64,000 nt of DNA from Heterohyrax brucei (GCA_028571685.1 CM053156.1:82959049-83023048); one strand, 5' to 3'; shown: positions 11,435-24,069, counted from the first letter of the stretch. The notes: a model not told the origin generated them from the sequence alone. A program made the numbers and translations.

Positions 11435-11860
11435 GGGTATACTCTGGGAACTCCACTAAAAGACCACAGTTGATGGTCTGAAGGCCTGGGGATTCCCCTG
11501 GGAGCATGGCTGCTGGTCCTGATGCTGCGTCTGATCATAGCTCATTACTCAGGTCACCTCCTTGGACAGGAATAGATTGGACTTGGGACCCAGAGTGACC
11601 ATATCCTGTGTGCACTTTATGGTTCTGTGCATCTATAGGATGTCGTCCTACTGGCCTCTTACTAGAGGGGAGTGGAGAGGGTAGAGAGGAGGGGGCAGGA
11701 GATTGTTAAGAGGATATGACATGTATAGAACAGAAAGGAGAGTGCTGTCATCAGGCAAGGAGAGCAGTAGGAGCTGCACATAGGCAGGCATGCAAATTTA
11801 AATGGACTGTACAATTTTACTCAATCACAATAAATAAATAAATAACCTGCAAAAACATTT
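11435..11860 (+). mobile_element. L1 3' UTR, plus strand
   Basis: L1 3' end of the type common in this window: 'atagctcattactcaggtc', 'gtgcactttatggttctgtg', then 'caatcacaataaataaat'. It matches the reverse copy at 38728-39120. Confidence 0.65.
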
Positions 11861-13284
11861 AAAAGGAAATTTAAAGGAAAAGGAAAAGAAATTCTCTCTT
11901 ACACGGGTATTGTGAAGTGTTTCTTTCCAGTGGGCTTTTTATTTCTTCAAGGACAAGAAGGCAGACTGACAAAATAGCAAACAAACGCACTATTCGTCCC
12001 CTTGCGTAATGCCTGACTTTGAATGAGTGTTGATCAGTCCAGAAAATGGATTTGCTGAGAGGCTGTAATGCGTCAGTTTTACCTTGAGAACCACCTGGAT
12101 TCTTTAGGGAGAAGCAGGGGTCGTAATTCTCCTTCCTTCTAGAAGCACTAGAAGGAGGGAAGGGCAAGGAGTGAGGAACAGTTTGAATGTATGTCCTTCT
12201 CGGAAATGGAAAACACTCAACAGAACTGGAGATGTTCTGTGGTCACCTTTATGTCAAAGACCTGCACCTGTTTTCATTTTACTTGTTTGATTTTTTGAAT
12301 GGATAGCACGAAGTGTGTTTCTACCACGTCAGCAAGCCTGGTAGGAATATGAATTCAGCTTTAGGAGTGTAGGAAAGGGCCATGACTGCTTCTGTTAAGT
12401 TGTCGTTGTGGTTGGCATTTGCAACACACCTAGTCAGTTTGGCTTCATATGGACCTGGAACAAAAATATATGTATGTATTTCTCATGATTGAATGTTGAG
12501 GTAGCCTCCTGCAACCCAAATAGCCTCATTTCCCTTAAAGTCAACATTTCTGGATTTTTTTTTTTCACTTTTATTATTTTTCTCCAGTATGGCTTCCAGT
12601 CATCCTGTGGTTCTTGAGTTATTTGTAGAATCCCTGAGCCTGTGTGTTGATCGCTTTCCAGGAGATGTTGACTCGCAGGTTTTCAGCACTGTCTTTGCCA
12701 TGTGCTGAAGGAAGATGTGTTCTTGACATCCTTACCTACTCTAATTTCAGTCTGTCTGTCTTTCAATTCAGATACAAGGTGATGCAACAGAGGGTTTATA
12801 ATGAGACATGAAATACAGCTGCTGACATAGTGCGTCATGGTATGTGGTGTCAAGATGCAGCTAAATATATTTTGAGTGAATCAGTGTGCCTTTTTTTTTT
12901 TTTTTTTTTGGTAACAGGAAGTTGGAATGAACGATCTGGAAGAGGTTTAATTTCTTGCTCCCGAGTTTTTGCTTTAAGAATGATGTATTCAAGTGAAAAA
13001 ACCTGATTAATTCAGTGAGTTATAGCTAAAGTGGACCTTTCATGAGGGTGAGAACTTGTTTTAGGATGCTCAGATTGTTCTTGGCATACTGTTGATTGAA
13101 CTTTCAGATTTATTTAACAGTCAGCTTGGTGTTTGTGGGCCTACTGTGTACCAGCTGAGGGCATATTAAAATCTTTGACCAACATTCTGCTGTTAAATTT
13201 TTTCTAGCAAACCTAATCGTGGTAGGTCATCTTATTTTATTATTTAGAACAGTGGTTTCATCTATAAAACTCAAAAATAAAATA
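11861..13284. other. unassigned non-coding sequence with a poly-T tract
   Basis: No gene recognised. The T tract at about 12891-12909 may be an old retroposon tail. The minus frame at 11871-12167 (98 codons) has no recognisable domain. Confidence 0.45.
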
Positions 13285-13435
13285 AAATTCACTGACATTG
13301 AGTCGATTCCAACTCAGCAACCATATAGAACAGAGTAGAACAGCCTCATAGAGTTTCCAAGGAGTGCCTGGTGGATTTGAACTTCTGACCTTTTGGTTTG
13401 CAGCTGTAGCACTTACCCATTATGTTTCATCCACA
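13285..13435 (-). mobile_element. AfroSINE
   Basis: Minus copy 'cattgagtcgattccaactc' to 'gcacttacccattatg'. Confidence 0.82.
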
Positions 13436-13681
13436 GTCATATAAAAATCATTGACTAGTAACTGGGAGATGAATTAAGTGAAATTAAATTTCTGTGTCTA
13501 TTTGCATACCAGTGGATGGAGGAAATATCACTGAGTTTTGAGATAATGTTTAGGGTGGATTGCCTTTGAAATAGTGTCAGTGACATAAGTGCGATTTGTT
13601 GTGGGTGGCTTAGGGTTTCTGAGTGAAGCAGTCGGTCTACACAATAGTTAAAACCAAAATTGCAACAGCCTATACGTCTTA

Positions 13682-13890
13682 CAGTAAACCTTGGTGGTAC
13701 AGTGGTTAAGCACTTGACTGCCAACGAAGAGGTAACTGGTTCAAACCATCAGCTGCTCCGTGGGAGAAAGTTGTGGCAGTCTGCTTCTGTAAAGATGGAA
13801 GTGTTGGAACACTTATGGGGCGGTTCTACCCTGTCCTGTAGAGTCACTCGAAGTCAGAACTGACTCAGTGGTAATAGGTTTTTATTTGTC
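13682..13890 (+). mobile_element. AfroSINE, full-length long form
   Basis: One of the most complete copies: 'aaaccttggtggtacagtgg', the middle 'gtggcagtctgcttctgtaa', and the end 'gaactgactcagtggtaat'. Confidence 0.9.
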
Positions 13891-14261
13891 CTTCCACCAG
13901 GAAAGGCAGGTCCTGCTCAGTGACTCTAGAAAAGGAAAAGACTGCTAACATTTAATATGACACTCTAATAGTCACATGTATATTTTTGCTCCAGACTGCA
14001 AGCCCCGATTGGTTACCAAGCTGCTGCTTGTGTGGACAACTGTAGCTGCCCAAGAATAAATGGCCGTAGGTCTTTCTTTAATGATAATTCTTAATCCTCT
14101 TGAGGAACAGCCATAGTCAGGAGGTCACCTGGCTTGGTGACAATAGATAAAGGTGTAACATTTGTACTTGACCTCTTTTTCTGTAAATTAGTACCAACTC
14201 AGTGTTCTGCTTAGAACATCATTCCCACTACTCCCCACTGGACGGGCTTTGTGGAGTGTAT

Positions 14262-14425
14262 CCAAACCACAACTCATTGCTGAGTCGCTTGCGAGTCGTA
14301 GCGACCCTTTAGGATAGAGTAGAACTGTCCCATAGGGTTTCCAATGAGCAGCTGGATTCAAACAGCCAGACTTTTAGTTAGAAGCTGTAGCCACTGAACC
14401 ACCAGGGCCCTTGAGTCCACAGGTG
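14262..14425 (-). mobile_element. AfroSINE
   Basis: Minus copy 'cattgctgagtcgcttgcga' to 'ccaccagggccc'. Confidence 0.85.
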
Positions 14426-14465
14426 TGCTATTTCAGTGGTATCCTGGTAATTGGGGGCCCCCCTT

Positions 14466-14635
14466 GAAACACTAGTGCCATAGTGGTTAAGTGCTATTGC
14501 TGCTAACCAGATGATCAGCAGTTCAGATCCTCCAAGTGCTCCTTGGAAACTCTACACAACACTTCTGTCCTGTCCTATGGGGGTCACTGTGAGTCAGAAT
14601 CAATTTGACAGCAGTGGGTTTGTTTCTTTAGTTTT
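14466..14635 (+). mobile_element. AfroSINE
   Basis: Plus copy 'gaaacactagtgccatagtg' to 'acagcagtgggtttgttt'. Confidence 0.85.
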
Positions 14636-15829
14636 AGGACTGCATCAGAAAGTACATCTCATGCACTTTAACATCTTTCTTTATGTGCCTTGTGACAGAA
14701 GACAGGCTGCTTTGTGTCCTTGCTCTTAGGAGTGGTGTCCTGGAACCAGGGACCACTTTGATGTCGCCAAGAGATGGTTAGAAATGCAGAATCTGGAGGT
14801 CTACCTCAAACCTGAATCAGCATCTGCATTTGAGGAAGACCTTCTTCTGGTACATATGTACCTTGAGAGTTAAGAAGCACTTGTCTCTGTTCTTTCCAAG
14901 TTGCCTTCTGTTTACTGTTTTTCCAATGCAATTGTGGTGACAAAGACGTACCCCTTCAGCCCCCCACTGAAAATCAAAATTACTTTAGGCACAAATATTT
15001 GATCATTAAATGGGGATGGGTAGAAGGAGGAAGGAGACATATTTGCATTTAGATCTCAGTATATGGAAGAACTCTGACTGCAAAGTCTCCTAAACGTGTT
15101 TATTTTAAAAAAGAATCTACTCACAGTGACATTCTCTAGATACTGTAACTCAAGAAGATGATTCCATCTCTTTACCTGTATTCTGAAAAAAATAGATGTG
15201 TGTATGTTTGAAGCCATGTGTACTAAGCTCACTTAATGAAAGTTTGGCTGCAAAAGCACTTTGTTCCTAATGCCTCCTTAAGTGAAGTTTTACTTTCTTA
15301 ATTTTCCACTCAAGTCATTTAGAAACCATTAGTTAAAGTGGAACTCTTGGATAAAGTAGGATCCTTGTAGTTTAGATGGTTTCCTCTGAAGATTGCTCTT
15401 ATAATTGTCAGAAAAAGATAAATTCTTAATTGCATTTCATTACAGCTGGGTAGCGGGTACAAACTTGCTTTGCAGATAGCTGCTTGGCAAGAGTGCAGGG
15501 AGATGGAAGACTGAGTGACATGGTGGCATCCAGCTAACAGATTCCAGAGTTGTCCACCAGTCCAGCAGCCCCAGTGAGTTTCTCCCCTCCCTTAAAAGAA
15601 CTAAATCATCCCCTACATCATCTATCTCCCTTCCTTTCTAAGCAGTCAGATCCAAGATTTTCTGGGTTTCTGCTGTGCCTGAAATGTATAGCATTTACTA
15701 TGTGGCTGGGTGAGAACAACCATTGCTTGGAAGGTTGGAGACTTGTTGTTCCTTTCTGAAATTGGTGATCATGGACAACATCGACAGTCAAGTCAGGAGC
15801 AGCTACCCTTTAGCTATTTCTTGCCTCAA
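14636..15829. other. unassigned non-coding sequence
   Basis: About 1.2 kb without a gene or a repeat whose ends I can place. Confidence 0.45.
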
Positions 15830-16062
15830 AAATGTGATTTTGTACATTTATAGGAGGCTGTCCTGTTGACTTCTTTGTAGATGGGAGAGAAGGGAGTGGA
15901 GAGGAGGGGACAGGTGCTTGTTAAGAGGATGCTAGAAGATGGAGTGAAAAGGAGGAATGTGCTGTCGCTGGGTGAGGAGAGCAGATGGAGCAGCAGATAA
16001 GCCAGCATGCAAAATTGGATTGTATACTTTCAGTTAATCATAGTAAAAAAAAAAAAAAATGG
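15830..16062 (+). mobile_element. L1 3' end with poly-A tail
   Basis: Short 5'-truncated L1 end ('gcatgcaaaattggattgta', 'ctttcagttaatcatagt') closed by a run of about 14 A at 16046-16059. It matches the 11435-11860 family. Confidence 0.65.
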
Positions 16063-16244
16063 TTCTGCCTTGTGGCTCTTTTCTGATCTCATCCCATAAT
16101 CTTCTCTTGTGCCTGGAGGTTTGATTTTTCTTTAAAGTTAGAGGTCTCCTAGAGGAAAGTTTGAAGTACAGTCAAATCCCAGTTTCAAAAGTAAAGGGAT
16201 GTGTTTTACTGACCCAAATGAAGAATTGTGTTTGCAGACACCAA

Positions 16245-16302
16245 TATGTTATCACCTATAGGGTTGCTATGAGTCAGACCCGACTCGACAGCAGTGGAGG
16301 AC
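16245..16302 (+). mobile_element. AfroSINE 3' fragment
   Basis: Only the tail is left: 'ctatagggttgctatgagtc' and 'gactcgacagcagtgg'. Confidence 0.7.
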
Positions 16303-16914
16303 TCTTTCCAAAATGTTAAGATTTCCCCGTGTAGATCAGTCTAAGTGTGCGTTTTGCAGCTGTCATGTAGTCCTGATGTCATAGAATAGCTGCTAAAACA
16401 CAAGGCCTATGTAAACTGCTCATTTGTACCATCTGACACCTGTCTTTTTCATAAAGTTCATAACAAATGTTAAAAGTTCAAGTTAGAAATTCTATCCTGG
16501 TTTCTGGTTCCAGAGTATTTTTTTCTTCATACATTGCTGGTCTGTGTGATATTTGTAAGCATGTTTTATGTGTTTCAACACTAGAAGGTTATAAAGAATA
16601 AAATTCAGAGTCTTTCAGTGCTACAAATGAGGGAAGCGTCTGTACTGTGAGTAATGTTTTTCTGGTGAATTTGTGCACTTATGGGAAGCAAAATCAAGGT
16701 TAGCAGTGTAACCTTACAAGATCTCAAGGCCAGGAGTTCTCTGTCTTTGGGAGATGTGAGCCAGATTGAGAGCCTGTGCATAGTCATCTGTGAAACTACA
16801 GGTAGTCCCAGGGTTACAGACGTGATCCATGGCTGCCTGTCTTTAAGTTGAATTCGTAGGTTAGTTGGGACAGGTGTCCACAGTTCTTATTTTTTAGCCT
16901 TACTTTAGTGCAAG
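16303..16914. other. unassigned non-coding sequence
   Basis: No gene. The phrase 'gtctttaagttgaattcgta' near 16841 recurs near 28432, which suggests an unclassified dispersed repeat. Confidence 0.4.
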
Positions 16915-17105
16915 TGGAAACCCTGGTGGCATAGTGAGTTAAGTGCTACATCTGCTGCTGAAAAGGTCAGCTGTTCAGATCCACCAGGCACTGCTTGGAA
17001 ACTCTGTGGGGCTGTTTTACTCTGACCTCTAGGGTCACTGTGAGTTGGACCCACTCAATGGCAGTGAGTTTGGTGTTTTTTGGTTTTTTGTTTTTTTTTT
17101 TTTGG
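16915..17105 (+). mobile_element. AfroSINE
   Basis: Plus copy 'ggaaaccctggtggcatagt' to 'ggcagtgagtttggtgtttt' with a T-rich tail. Confidence 0.9.
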
Positions 17106-17164
17106 TTTTAGTGCGAGTGAAGGCCGGAAGCCTTGTCGGTGAGTTAAAAGCTGCATTGCAAGTG

Positions 17165-17520
17165 AAGGTGATTGTTGGTATTATTGTTTAGCTTCCAACT
17201 CACAGCGGCCCTGTGTACAACAGAAGGAAGCCCTACCCGGTCCTGTGCCATGTTCACAGTCATTGCTACACTGGCGCCCACTGTGTCAGTCCATCTCATT
17301 GAGGGTCTTCCTCTCTTGGACTCAGCCTCTAATCTACCCAGAATAGTGTCCCTCTCCAGGGTCTGATCCCTCCTGATAACATGTCTGAAGTATGTGAGAC
17401 GAGGTCTCCACATCCTTGCTTCTAAGAAGGATTCAGGCTATACTTCCTCCACAACAGATTGGTTTGTTCTTTTGGCAGTCCAAGGTGAGTAGGATGAAGA
17501 GATTGTACTGAGTAGGGGTT
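17165..17520 (-). mobile_element. RTE (BovB-like) LINE 3' end
   Basis: Minus strand. The frame at 17144-17413 includes 'WRPRLTYFRHVIRRDQTLE' and 'RGRPSMRWTDTVG', the C-terminal RT tail of RTE LINEs, followed by the 3' UTR. It is 5'-truncated. Confidence 0.8.
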
Positions 17521-17879
17521 GGTTCAGTCGTTTCAAAGTGAGGGCAAATTTACATAACATTAAAGGGCAAGTAAGATGTCTGTATATACATAGTTATGTG
17601 TCCTTTTTCTGAGCAAAAGGTCTGTAACTTCATTAGATTTGTAAATGGATCCATGTTAAAAGAAATGAAGATTTATTTCTTCGAGTCACTCACAGTTCGT
17701 GAATTTCCAGTCTCCATTTAAGAAATGTGGAAACCCTATGCATACAGGTGTCCATGCTGATTTTCCATTTCCTGACTTCATTCTCTGCTTCAGCCAGTGA
17801 ATGTTATAGAAATGCGTAGCTTATACTTTCAAGAGAAGACAAACATTTGTCCTTCACGGGTTTTATAAACCATCCTGAA

Positions 17880-18145
17880 TATTGTTGTATTTCGTATGTC
17901 TATGCATGTCTGTATGTATAAGTATGCATCCACATATATGCATCTGTGCATACATATACAGGCATGTGTGTAGAGATATGTGTGTATACCTATATGTATA
18001 TTTGCATGCATACAGTTTATATATATTTATATATGTATATATGAATGAATATATGTATACTTTTTACAGATGCATATAGGTGTATGTGTCTGTGTATACA
18101 TATTTGTGTATATATGTGCCATGTGATTGTGTGTATATTTATGCA
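17880..18145. repeat. A/T- and TG-rich imperfect microsatellite
   Basis: Irregular (TATG/TGTA)n array over about 265 bp, giving spurious frames full of Tyr, Met, Cys and His on both strands. Confidence 0.8.
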
Positions 18146-18147
18146 TA

Positions 18148-18312
18148 AACCAAAAAGCCTGCTGCAGTCAAATCGATTCTGACTCATAGTGATGCTTTAA
18201 GTGAGAGCAGAACTGCCCCGTAGGGTTTCCATTGAGCAGCTGGTGGTTTTGAACTGCCAACCTTTTGGACAGTAGCTACACTCTTAACTGTTGTGCAGCC
18301 AGACACCTGTAT
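18148..18312 (-). mobile_element. AfroSINE in microsatellite
   Basis: Minus copy 'gcagtcaaatcgattctgac' to 'gttgtgcagcca'. The TATA-rich repeat continues briefly after it. Confidence 0.82.
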
Positions 18313-18376
18313 ATACATATGCATAAACTCAAGGGCACCCAACTACAACATACATGTACATGTGTATATGTGTATG

Positions 18377-18942
18377 AGGTATGACTGTTAAACCTGTGAA
18401 CTTAATTGTTCTAAGTTCTAAATACCTCATTGCTGAATAACGCTATAGTAACCTTTGAAGCACTCCCCTTGGGAAGCTGTGCACTGATGCCAGCACCTAG
18501 TCCACCCTTTCAGTGAATTTTGGAACTCTTGCTGGAATGGCTATTGTACACGGTGGAACAGTGCCAGGTTTAGAAACTTAATTGTCTAGTTGTCTGTGAG
18601 GGAGTTTTTAGCCAGTAAACAAATAACTGTATTGGAACATCCTCCCTACTTACCTGCTCTGGCCCCCAGTGACTTTTTTCTTTACCTGAAAATAAAGGAA
18701 TATTGAAAGGAAGATATTTTTATGACATTCAGGGCGTCAAGGGTAATATGACAACACCTCTGATGGCCATTCTAGGAAAAGAGTTCCAAAATTGTTTTGA
18801 AGGGACTAGGTGCTAATAACATCAGTGCATAGCTTCCCAAGGGGAGTCCTTCGAAGGTAACCCTAGTGATACTCAGCAATGGGGTAAGTGTAGCACTTAG
18901 AACAATCAAGTTTGTGGACTTAATTGTTGGACCTTGTATATG
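18377..18942 (+). mobile_element. mariner deletion derivative with both ends
   Basis: About 565 bp. The left end ('gaacttaattgttctaagtt') and the right end ('gtggacttaattgttggacc') are inverted versions of each other. Inside is the decayed end of the transposase around 18600-18800. It is far shorter than an intact mariner, so non-autonomous or internally deleted. Confidence 0.65.
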
Positions 18943-18964
18943 TATGTAGGCATGTGTGTGTATG

Positions 18965-19135
18965 TAGGAAACCCTGGTGGTATAGTGGTTAAGTGGAACA
19001 ACTGCTAACCGAAAGGTCAGCAGTTCAGATCCACCAGGCACTCCTTGGAAACTATGGGGCAGTTCTACTCTGTCCTACAGGGCTGCTATGGGTTGGAATT
19101 GACTCAGAGGAGGGCATTTGGTATTTTCATACATA
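18965..19135 (+). mobile_element. AfroSINE
   Basis: Plus copy 'ggaaaccctggtggtatagt' to 'gggcatttggtatttt'. Confidence 0.88.
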
Positions 19136-20388
19136 TATATTTTAAGCAGACCCTCCTGGCTGTGAGCTGAACACCACTGTGATTCCCCAAGAACTCAACA
19201 GAGACAGGCTGTTGTGTTCAGAGGCAGGAACCATTGTCTGTCTTCTGAGCAAGCATGGAGCAGGTAGGGGAACCCTTGACAGACCCTGCTCCAGAGACTC
19301 GAGCATCCCTAAGATGGAAACCACAGATCTGATTCTTCTACCATTCACTTCCCAGTCACACTTGGGTGGAGGTCAGGTGCACTTTTCTCCTCTGTTTTCA
19401 AGCCTGAGTGCCCAACCTGTTTTGCACTGTGTTAATTAGTGAGCGGAGGTTGGATGCGATTTTGGACTTAAGTCTTGCCTCAGCTGAGCCTTGCATCTCA
19501 CAATCAAGAGCCAAACTATAGATGCTGCAGTTACTTGGTCAGTTTTTCTTGCTCAAGCATGTTTTATTTTCCTTGCCCAGACAATCTCATTACTCAGAAA
19601 CTTTGAGGAAACATGTTATTAAGCAGCTGTGAAATATACTTGTTTTTTCATTGAGAGCAACCAACCACAGAAGGGCAAAGCAGTTAAAGCGTTCTTTTCC
19701 CTGGTTGTGGGCTCATAGATGTTGGTTAAAGGGATTGAACACTTGGCTACATTTCTAACTCTTAATAATATGTATTTCTTTTGAATTTGAAAATAAATGT
19801 TTTCAGTTGTATACTTGGTGCACACACTGGATGACTTCCCTGTCGTTGAATGAGATCTGCTGGAAGAACCCTGCCTCTCTGTCTACCCCTGTGCTGTGGT
19901 TCCTGAGGAGTATACTTTTTCATGAAAACAATGCTGGAAGCTTTAAATGTTTTCAAACGTTCAAGGACACATTGGGGGAGAATATGTTTGGTGGTTCTGA
20001 GGATACTCTAAAAAGTTGGAAAAGCAGAGCTTCTTCTGTATGTTGTGTTTTTAGACAAGATATGCATTCTCTCATATGATGTGTTTTGTGGTACTAACAC
20101 TGATGCGAATTTTTGCTTGATTCTATAGAAAATAAGTATAGTCAGAATCATTTGGGAGATAACATGATGTTCACAGTTGTAATCAGTTATCCACTACACA
20201 TTTCTCTCAACTGCCAGTTGTGTTAATAACGTCACCGTGATCCTCATCAGCTTAGTCACTGTCACATCATCTGCCTCCTCTCAATCCCCAACCCCACTCC
20301 ATCACTGAGTTCAAATTAACCTTTGTTTTGGTGTGTTGAACTTCTTTCCCATGCGGCTAGTTTCTCATTCCTCAGTCCCTCCTTTCCT
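19136..20388. other. unassigned unique-looking sequence
   Basis: No repeat boundary recognised. Frames of 60-90 codons on both strands show no known domain. Confidence 0.45.
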
Positions 20389-20545
20389 AACAGGAAACCC
20401 TGGTGGCATAGTGGTTAAGTGCTAAAGCAGCTGACCATAAGGTGGGTAGTTCAAATCTCCCAGGCACTCCAGTCTACTCTGTCTATAGGGTCACTATGAG
20501 TTGGAATCGATTCGGTGACAGTGGGTTTGGTTTGATTTGGTTCCT
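20389..20545 (+). mobile_element. AfroSINE
   Basis: Plus copy 'ggaaaccctggtggcatagt' to 'gacagtgggtttggtttg'. Confidence 0.9.
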
Positions 20546-21109
20546 AGCTGGGTTCTGTACTCTTTAGGTTTCTCTTCTCTTTATCAGCCATCCCATAAGC
20601 TACTGTGTTGAAAATCTTCCCAGTGCTCAAACTGTGACAAAACTACTCCATGGACAACAATTCTGATTGATGCCATGTCATCATCTCTAGTCAAATTCAT
20701 TATAAAAACATTTGTTACCTGAGTATCTGTGACCTTCCAGGTATTATGCTGGATTTGTGGAGATAAGTTGATGAATTTGACTTTCTTAGCCTAAGGAAGG
20801 GTGCTGACAAGGAGGAGACAACAATATTATGATAGAGCATGGGAAGGCAATAGGTGGAGGATGAAAGAAGGTCCATGCCCTCTTAGGAAAGATACAGCCA
20901 GTTCACCTGGATAGAGTCAAGAAAGAATTGACAAAATCAGTGATTACAGGGATGGAGCCTGGAGAATGAATAACACAGTTAACATCCCTGCTTTTATTCT
21001 CCCCTTGCCATTCAAATTTCCTTAAGAGGTGGCCAGATGCGTCCTTTATGGCCATTCTCCACTAACGGTAATGTGTATAAAGATAGATTACACGTAAGAT
21101 TATGGCAGT

Positions 21110-21255
21110 TTTGAAATAGTTACCATTTATTGAGCAATGTCAATACCAACTTCTTTATATGCATTATCTTATATGAACATGTGCCTTTTAGAGAGGAACA
21201 GAGAGTCAGAACAGGTAAGTTCCTGTCAAGGTGTTCAGCTAGTGAGTGTGAAGGG
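21110..21255 (+). repeat. MIR
   Basis: Order of MIR landmarks: 'ccatttattgagcaatg', 'tatgcattatcttatatg', 'gaacagagagtcagaacag', 'gtgttcagctagtgag'. The 565 bp before it (20546-21109) hold nothing I recognise. Confidence 0.6.
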
Positions 21256-21289
21256 GAGCCTCCAGCCAACTCCTGGAGATGTTTTTCTT

Positions 21290-21504
21290 TTCTTTTTTAA
21301 ATGTTGGTCTTTAAGTGAAAGTTTACAACCCAGTTTGTCATAAAAACCCCCTATACACACTGCTGTGCAACTCTAGCTGCTCTCCCCACTTTGTGACAGC
21401 ACACTCTTCCCTTTCACGCTGTACTTCCCATGTCCATTCAACCAGCTCCTGTCCCCCTCTACCTTCTCATTTCACCTCTGGACAGGAACTGCTTGGACAG
21501 CCAC
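21290..21504 (-). mobile_element. L1 3' UTR, minus strand
   Basis: 'aagtgaaagtttacaaccca' followed by 'gctgctctccccactttgtg' and 'cctctggacaggaactgc'. This is the reverse of the L1 3' end seen at 11435 and 34555-37210. Confidence 0.65.
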
Positions 21505-21624
21505 ATGTATATAGGTCCAACAATTAAGTCTGCAAACTTAATTGTTTTAAGTGTTACATACCTTATTGCTGAATATCACTGTGGTCACCTTCAAAGTGAT
21601 CACCTTCAAAACACTACCCTTGAG
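21505..21624 (+). mobile_element. mariner, left half (split by L1)
   Basis: The left end ('ataggtccaacaattaag') runs to 'caaaacactacccttg', where the L1 begins. The element resumes near 24800 at 'catcccttgggaagctatg', which continues the mariner sequence seen uninterrupted at 18450-18490. Confidence 0.7.
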
Positions 21625-21981
21625 GGGCAAAGTCAAGATAGCTGACTAAACACCAAGCCCATATCTCCCTAAATCCCTCTGGAAACCAGGACCTGAATTG
21701 ATAATTAAACGGAGCCTTTTGGACACCTAGTGAGCCCTAGGATGCGGCATAAGGCTTTATTTGGACTTCATAACACTGAATGCAAAACCTCCTCTTTCAC
21801 TGACCACACTCTCAGCAAGCGTGGGCTTGCACGGGCTGAAGGTGACTCACTGTTTTTTTTTTTTTTTTTTTTTCTTCTGCCTTGGCCTGCAGGAGGGGTT
21901 GGGACTTGACTAGCCGCTGATCTTGGATGCATTGCTGGTGGGATCAGCAAGCGTAATTGGTGTGTTTTGAGAGCCTCGCTT

Positions 21982-22490
21982 TGGACTCTGTGCATCTTCT
22001 CACTTTTGGCCTCTCTTTCTGCCTCCACCTTACACTGGCCAGTGCTGAAGTGGTGGCAAGCTTGTGCGGGATGCTGTCTTAATCCTTTGGGGGGCAGGGA
22101 CGCCCACATGGAGGCCCCAGCTAGACTTGGTTCCTGGGCTGGGAGGCAGTGCCCGTCCAGGGGAGATTGCTTTCCTGGTAGAGGAGCAGAGTTTTGCACG
22201 GTGTTGCCTGCAGCTGGGGCACAACAGTGGAGGCTGTGGACTCTGTGCATCATGGCACCTTTGGCCTCTCTTTCTGCCAGTAGCCTGGACACAGCTATGT
22301 GGCGAGCTTCTGTGGGACACCATCTTGTTTCACTGGAAGGTGGAGGTACCCATACGGAAGTCTCAGGTGTACCTAGTTCCTAGGCTGGGAGCCAGCTCCT
22401 GGCCAGGGGAGAGTGCCTTTCCAGCAGAAAAGCAGGGTTCTACACAGTGTCACCTACAGCTGGGGCCTGACAGCAGAGGGCAGTAGCCTT
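21982..22490 (+). promoter_or_regulatory. L1 5' UTR with two tandem monomers
   Basis: Two direct repeats with a period of about 255 bp, each starting near 'tggactctgtgcatc' (21982 and 22237) and containing 'ggcctctctttctgcc' and a 'cctgcagctggggc' / 'cctacagctggggc' block. Monomeric 5' UTRs act as L1 promoters in other mammals such as mouse. That role here is inferred. Confidence 0.6.
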
Positions 22491-22692
22491 TCTGTATTTT
22501 GAGCTAGTATACAACATCTGGGGTTCAATATAGAGTTGTTTACTTTGCCGGCTGGGAAGAGGGACTTATACAACTGAAAACATGGCTGACTTTGGAAATT
22601 GTCAGATACTTTTTACCTCTCATTTTAAGATGGCCTAGAGAAACAACTGTGATCCATCCTCACGGCATCACTCCCAGATTCTGTTAACTCAC

Positions 22693-23640
22693 ATGCAGCC
22701 TCAAAAGCAACAAACTCTGGAGAAAGCCATAACCAACAGATCACCCATGGCTTCAGAAGACCCCCAAAAGAAAGCATCTCACAACTTCCCGGATGAAGAA
22801 GCTTTTCTGAAACTATCAGAAGGTGAAGACAAAAGGATTATATATAGAGCCTTCCTAGTCCTCATACAAAATGTAGCAGAGCAAAATGAAAAATTACGCA
22901 AGCTGTTCGATCTGATGGAATACCAGTACTCTGAAATCAACAGGTCAAGAACAAAATCAAAGATGTAGAAACTTCAGTCCAAAGCCAAGAAAACAGAATG
23001 GAAAATAGACTTTCTGACTTGGAAGACAGAGCTACTGACTCCAGCATCTATGAGGAGAAATCAGAAAAAAGAGACAAGAAAGATGAAGAAGCATTAGAAG
23101 CACATGGGGCTCTATTTAATAAAGAGAAACAAGCTAGGATTAATTGGAATTCTTAAACAAGGCAAGACACCTGAGAACACAGAGAGTATTGTTGCTGAAC
23201 TGCTAACAGAAAACTTCCCAGAAATTATGAAAGAAGAGACTGTAGATACTCAAGATACATATTGAACATCACTCAATATAGATCTCAAGACAAAGATGCC
23301 AAGACATACTATAATCAAGATTAACAAAATGAAACAGAAGCAAAAACTTTTAAAGACAGCAGGACTCAAACCAAAGCTAACATTCAAAGGGAAACCCTTT
23401 AAGGTTTCATCAGATTTCTCAGCAGAAACAATGCTGGCATAGAGACAGTGGCATGACACATTCAAAGCCTTGAAGAAGAACTTCCAACCAAAAATTATAT
23501 ATCCTGCAAAACTATCTTTCAAGTATGAAAATGAAATTTAAGACATTCTCAGATAAATAGAAACTCAGGGACTTGGTAAAAACCAAACCAAAACTAAAAG
23601 AAATACTGAAAAAATCTCCTGGCTCTGAAGAGCAAAATGA
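22693..23640 (+). pseudogene. L1 ORF1 remnant
   Basis: L1 ORF1 encodes the RNA-binding coiled-coil trimer of the L1 particle. The first 91 codons (22693-22968) are open and heptad-rich, with 'LLVLIQNVAEQNEKL'-like spacing around residues 55-75. Frame changes follow. The C-terminal domain is recognisable near 23380-23560 by 'SDFSAETM' and the phrase for 'KNFQPKIIYPAKLSFKYE'. The order and the position before ORF2 support the call. Multiple stops make it inactive. Confidence 0.75.
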
Positions 23641-24069
23641 CTAACTTTATGTTTTAGAAGGAAATACAGGACACATCACCTAGAATCCTGCTCAGGGAAG
23701 GCTCCAAACTCAATCAAGTTATAATAGTGAAAGACATGATCCAGTGATTGTATCATGAAAACTATGATGTCACCATATTAAAAAGAGGGGTGTACTGCAG
23801 TCATTACATAATCCTTCCAGATGGAGAGGAAGTTGATAAGAATAGTAGTAGTTGAAATTGAGTTTATACATATTAAGGGGGATCTTAGGGGCAGCTGTAA
23901 AGCACAATAAAGATACAGCATATCAAGTCAGGAAACGTAATACAGAAGTCTGAACAACCGCAAAACCAACCCTGAAAAAGGTGAAAAACCAACTCACAAA
24001 GAAGAATCCCTCAGAATAGATTAATAAGAACAACAGAGAAACTGTCAACACAAAAATAAACATATCACA

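Noticed and set aside
17829-18079. Short Tyr/His/Met-rich frames on both strands
   Set aside because: Produced by the imperfect TATG microsatellite.
21768-22486. Several 97-174 codon frames on both strands
   Set aside because: All lie in the G/C-rich L1 5' UTR monomers. No recognisable protein.
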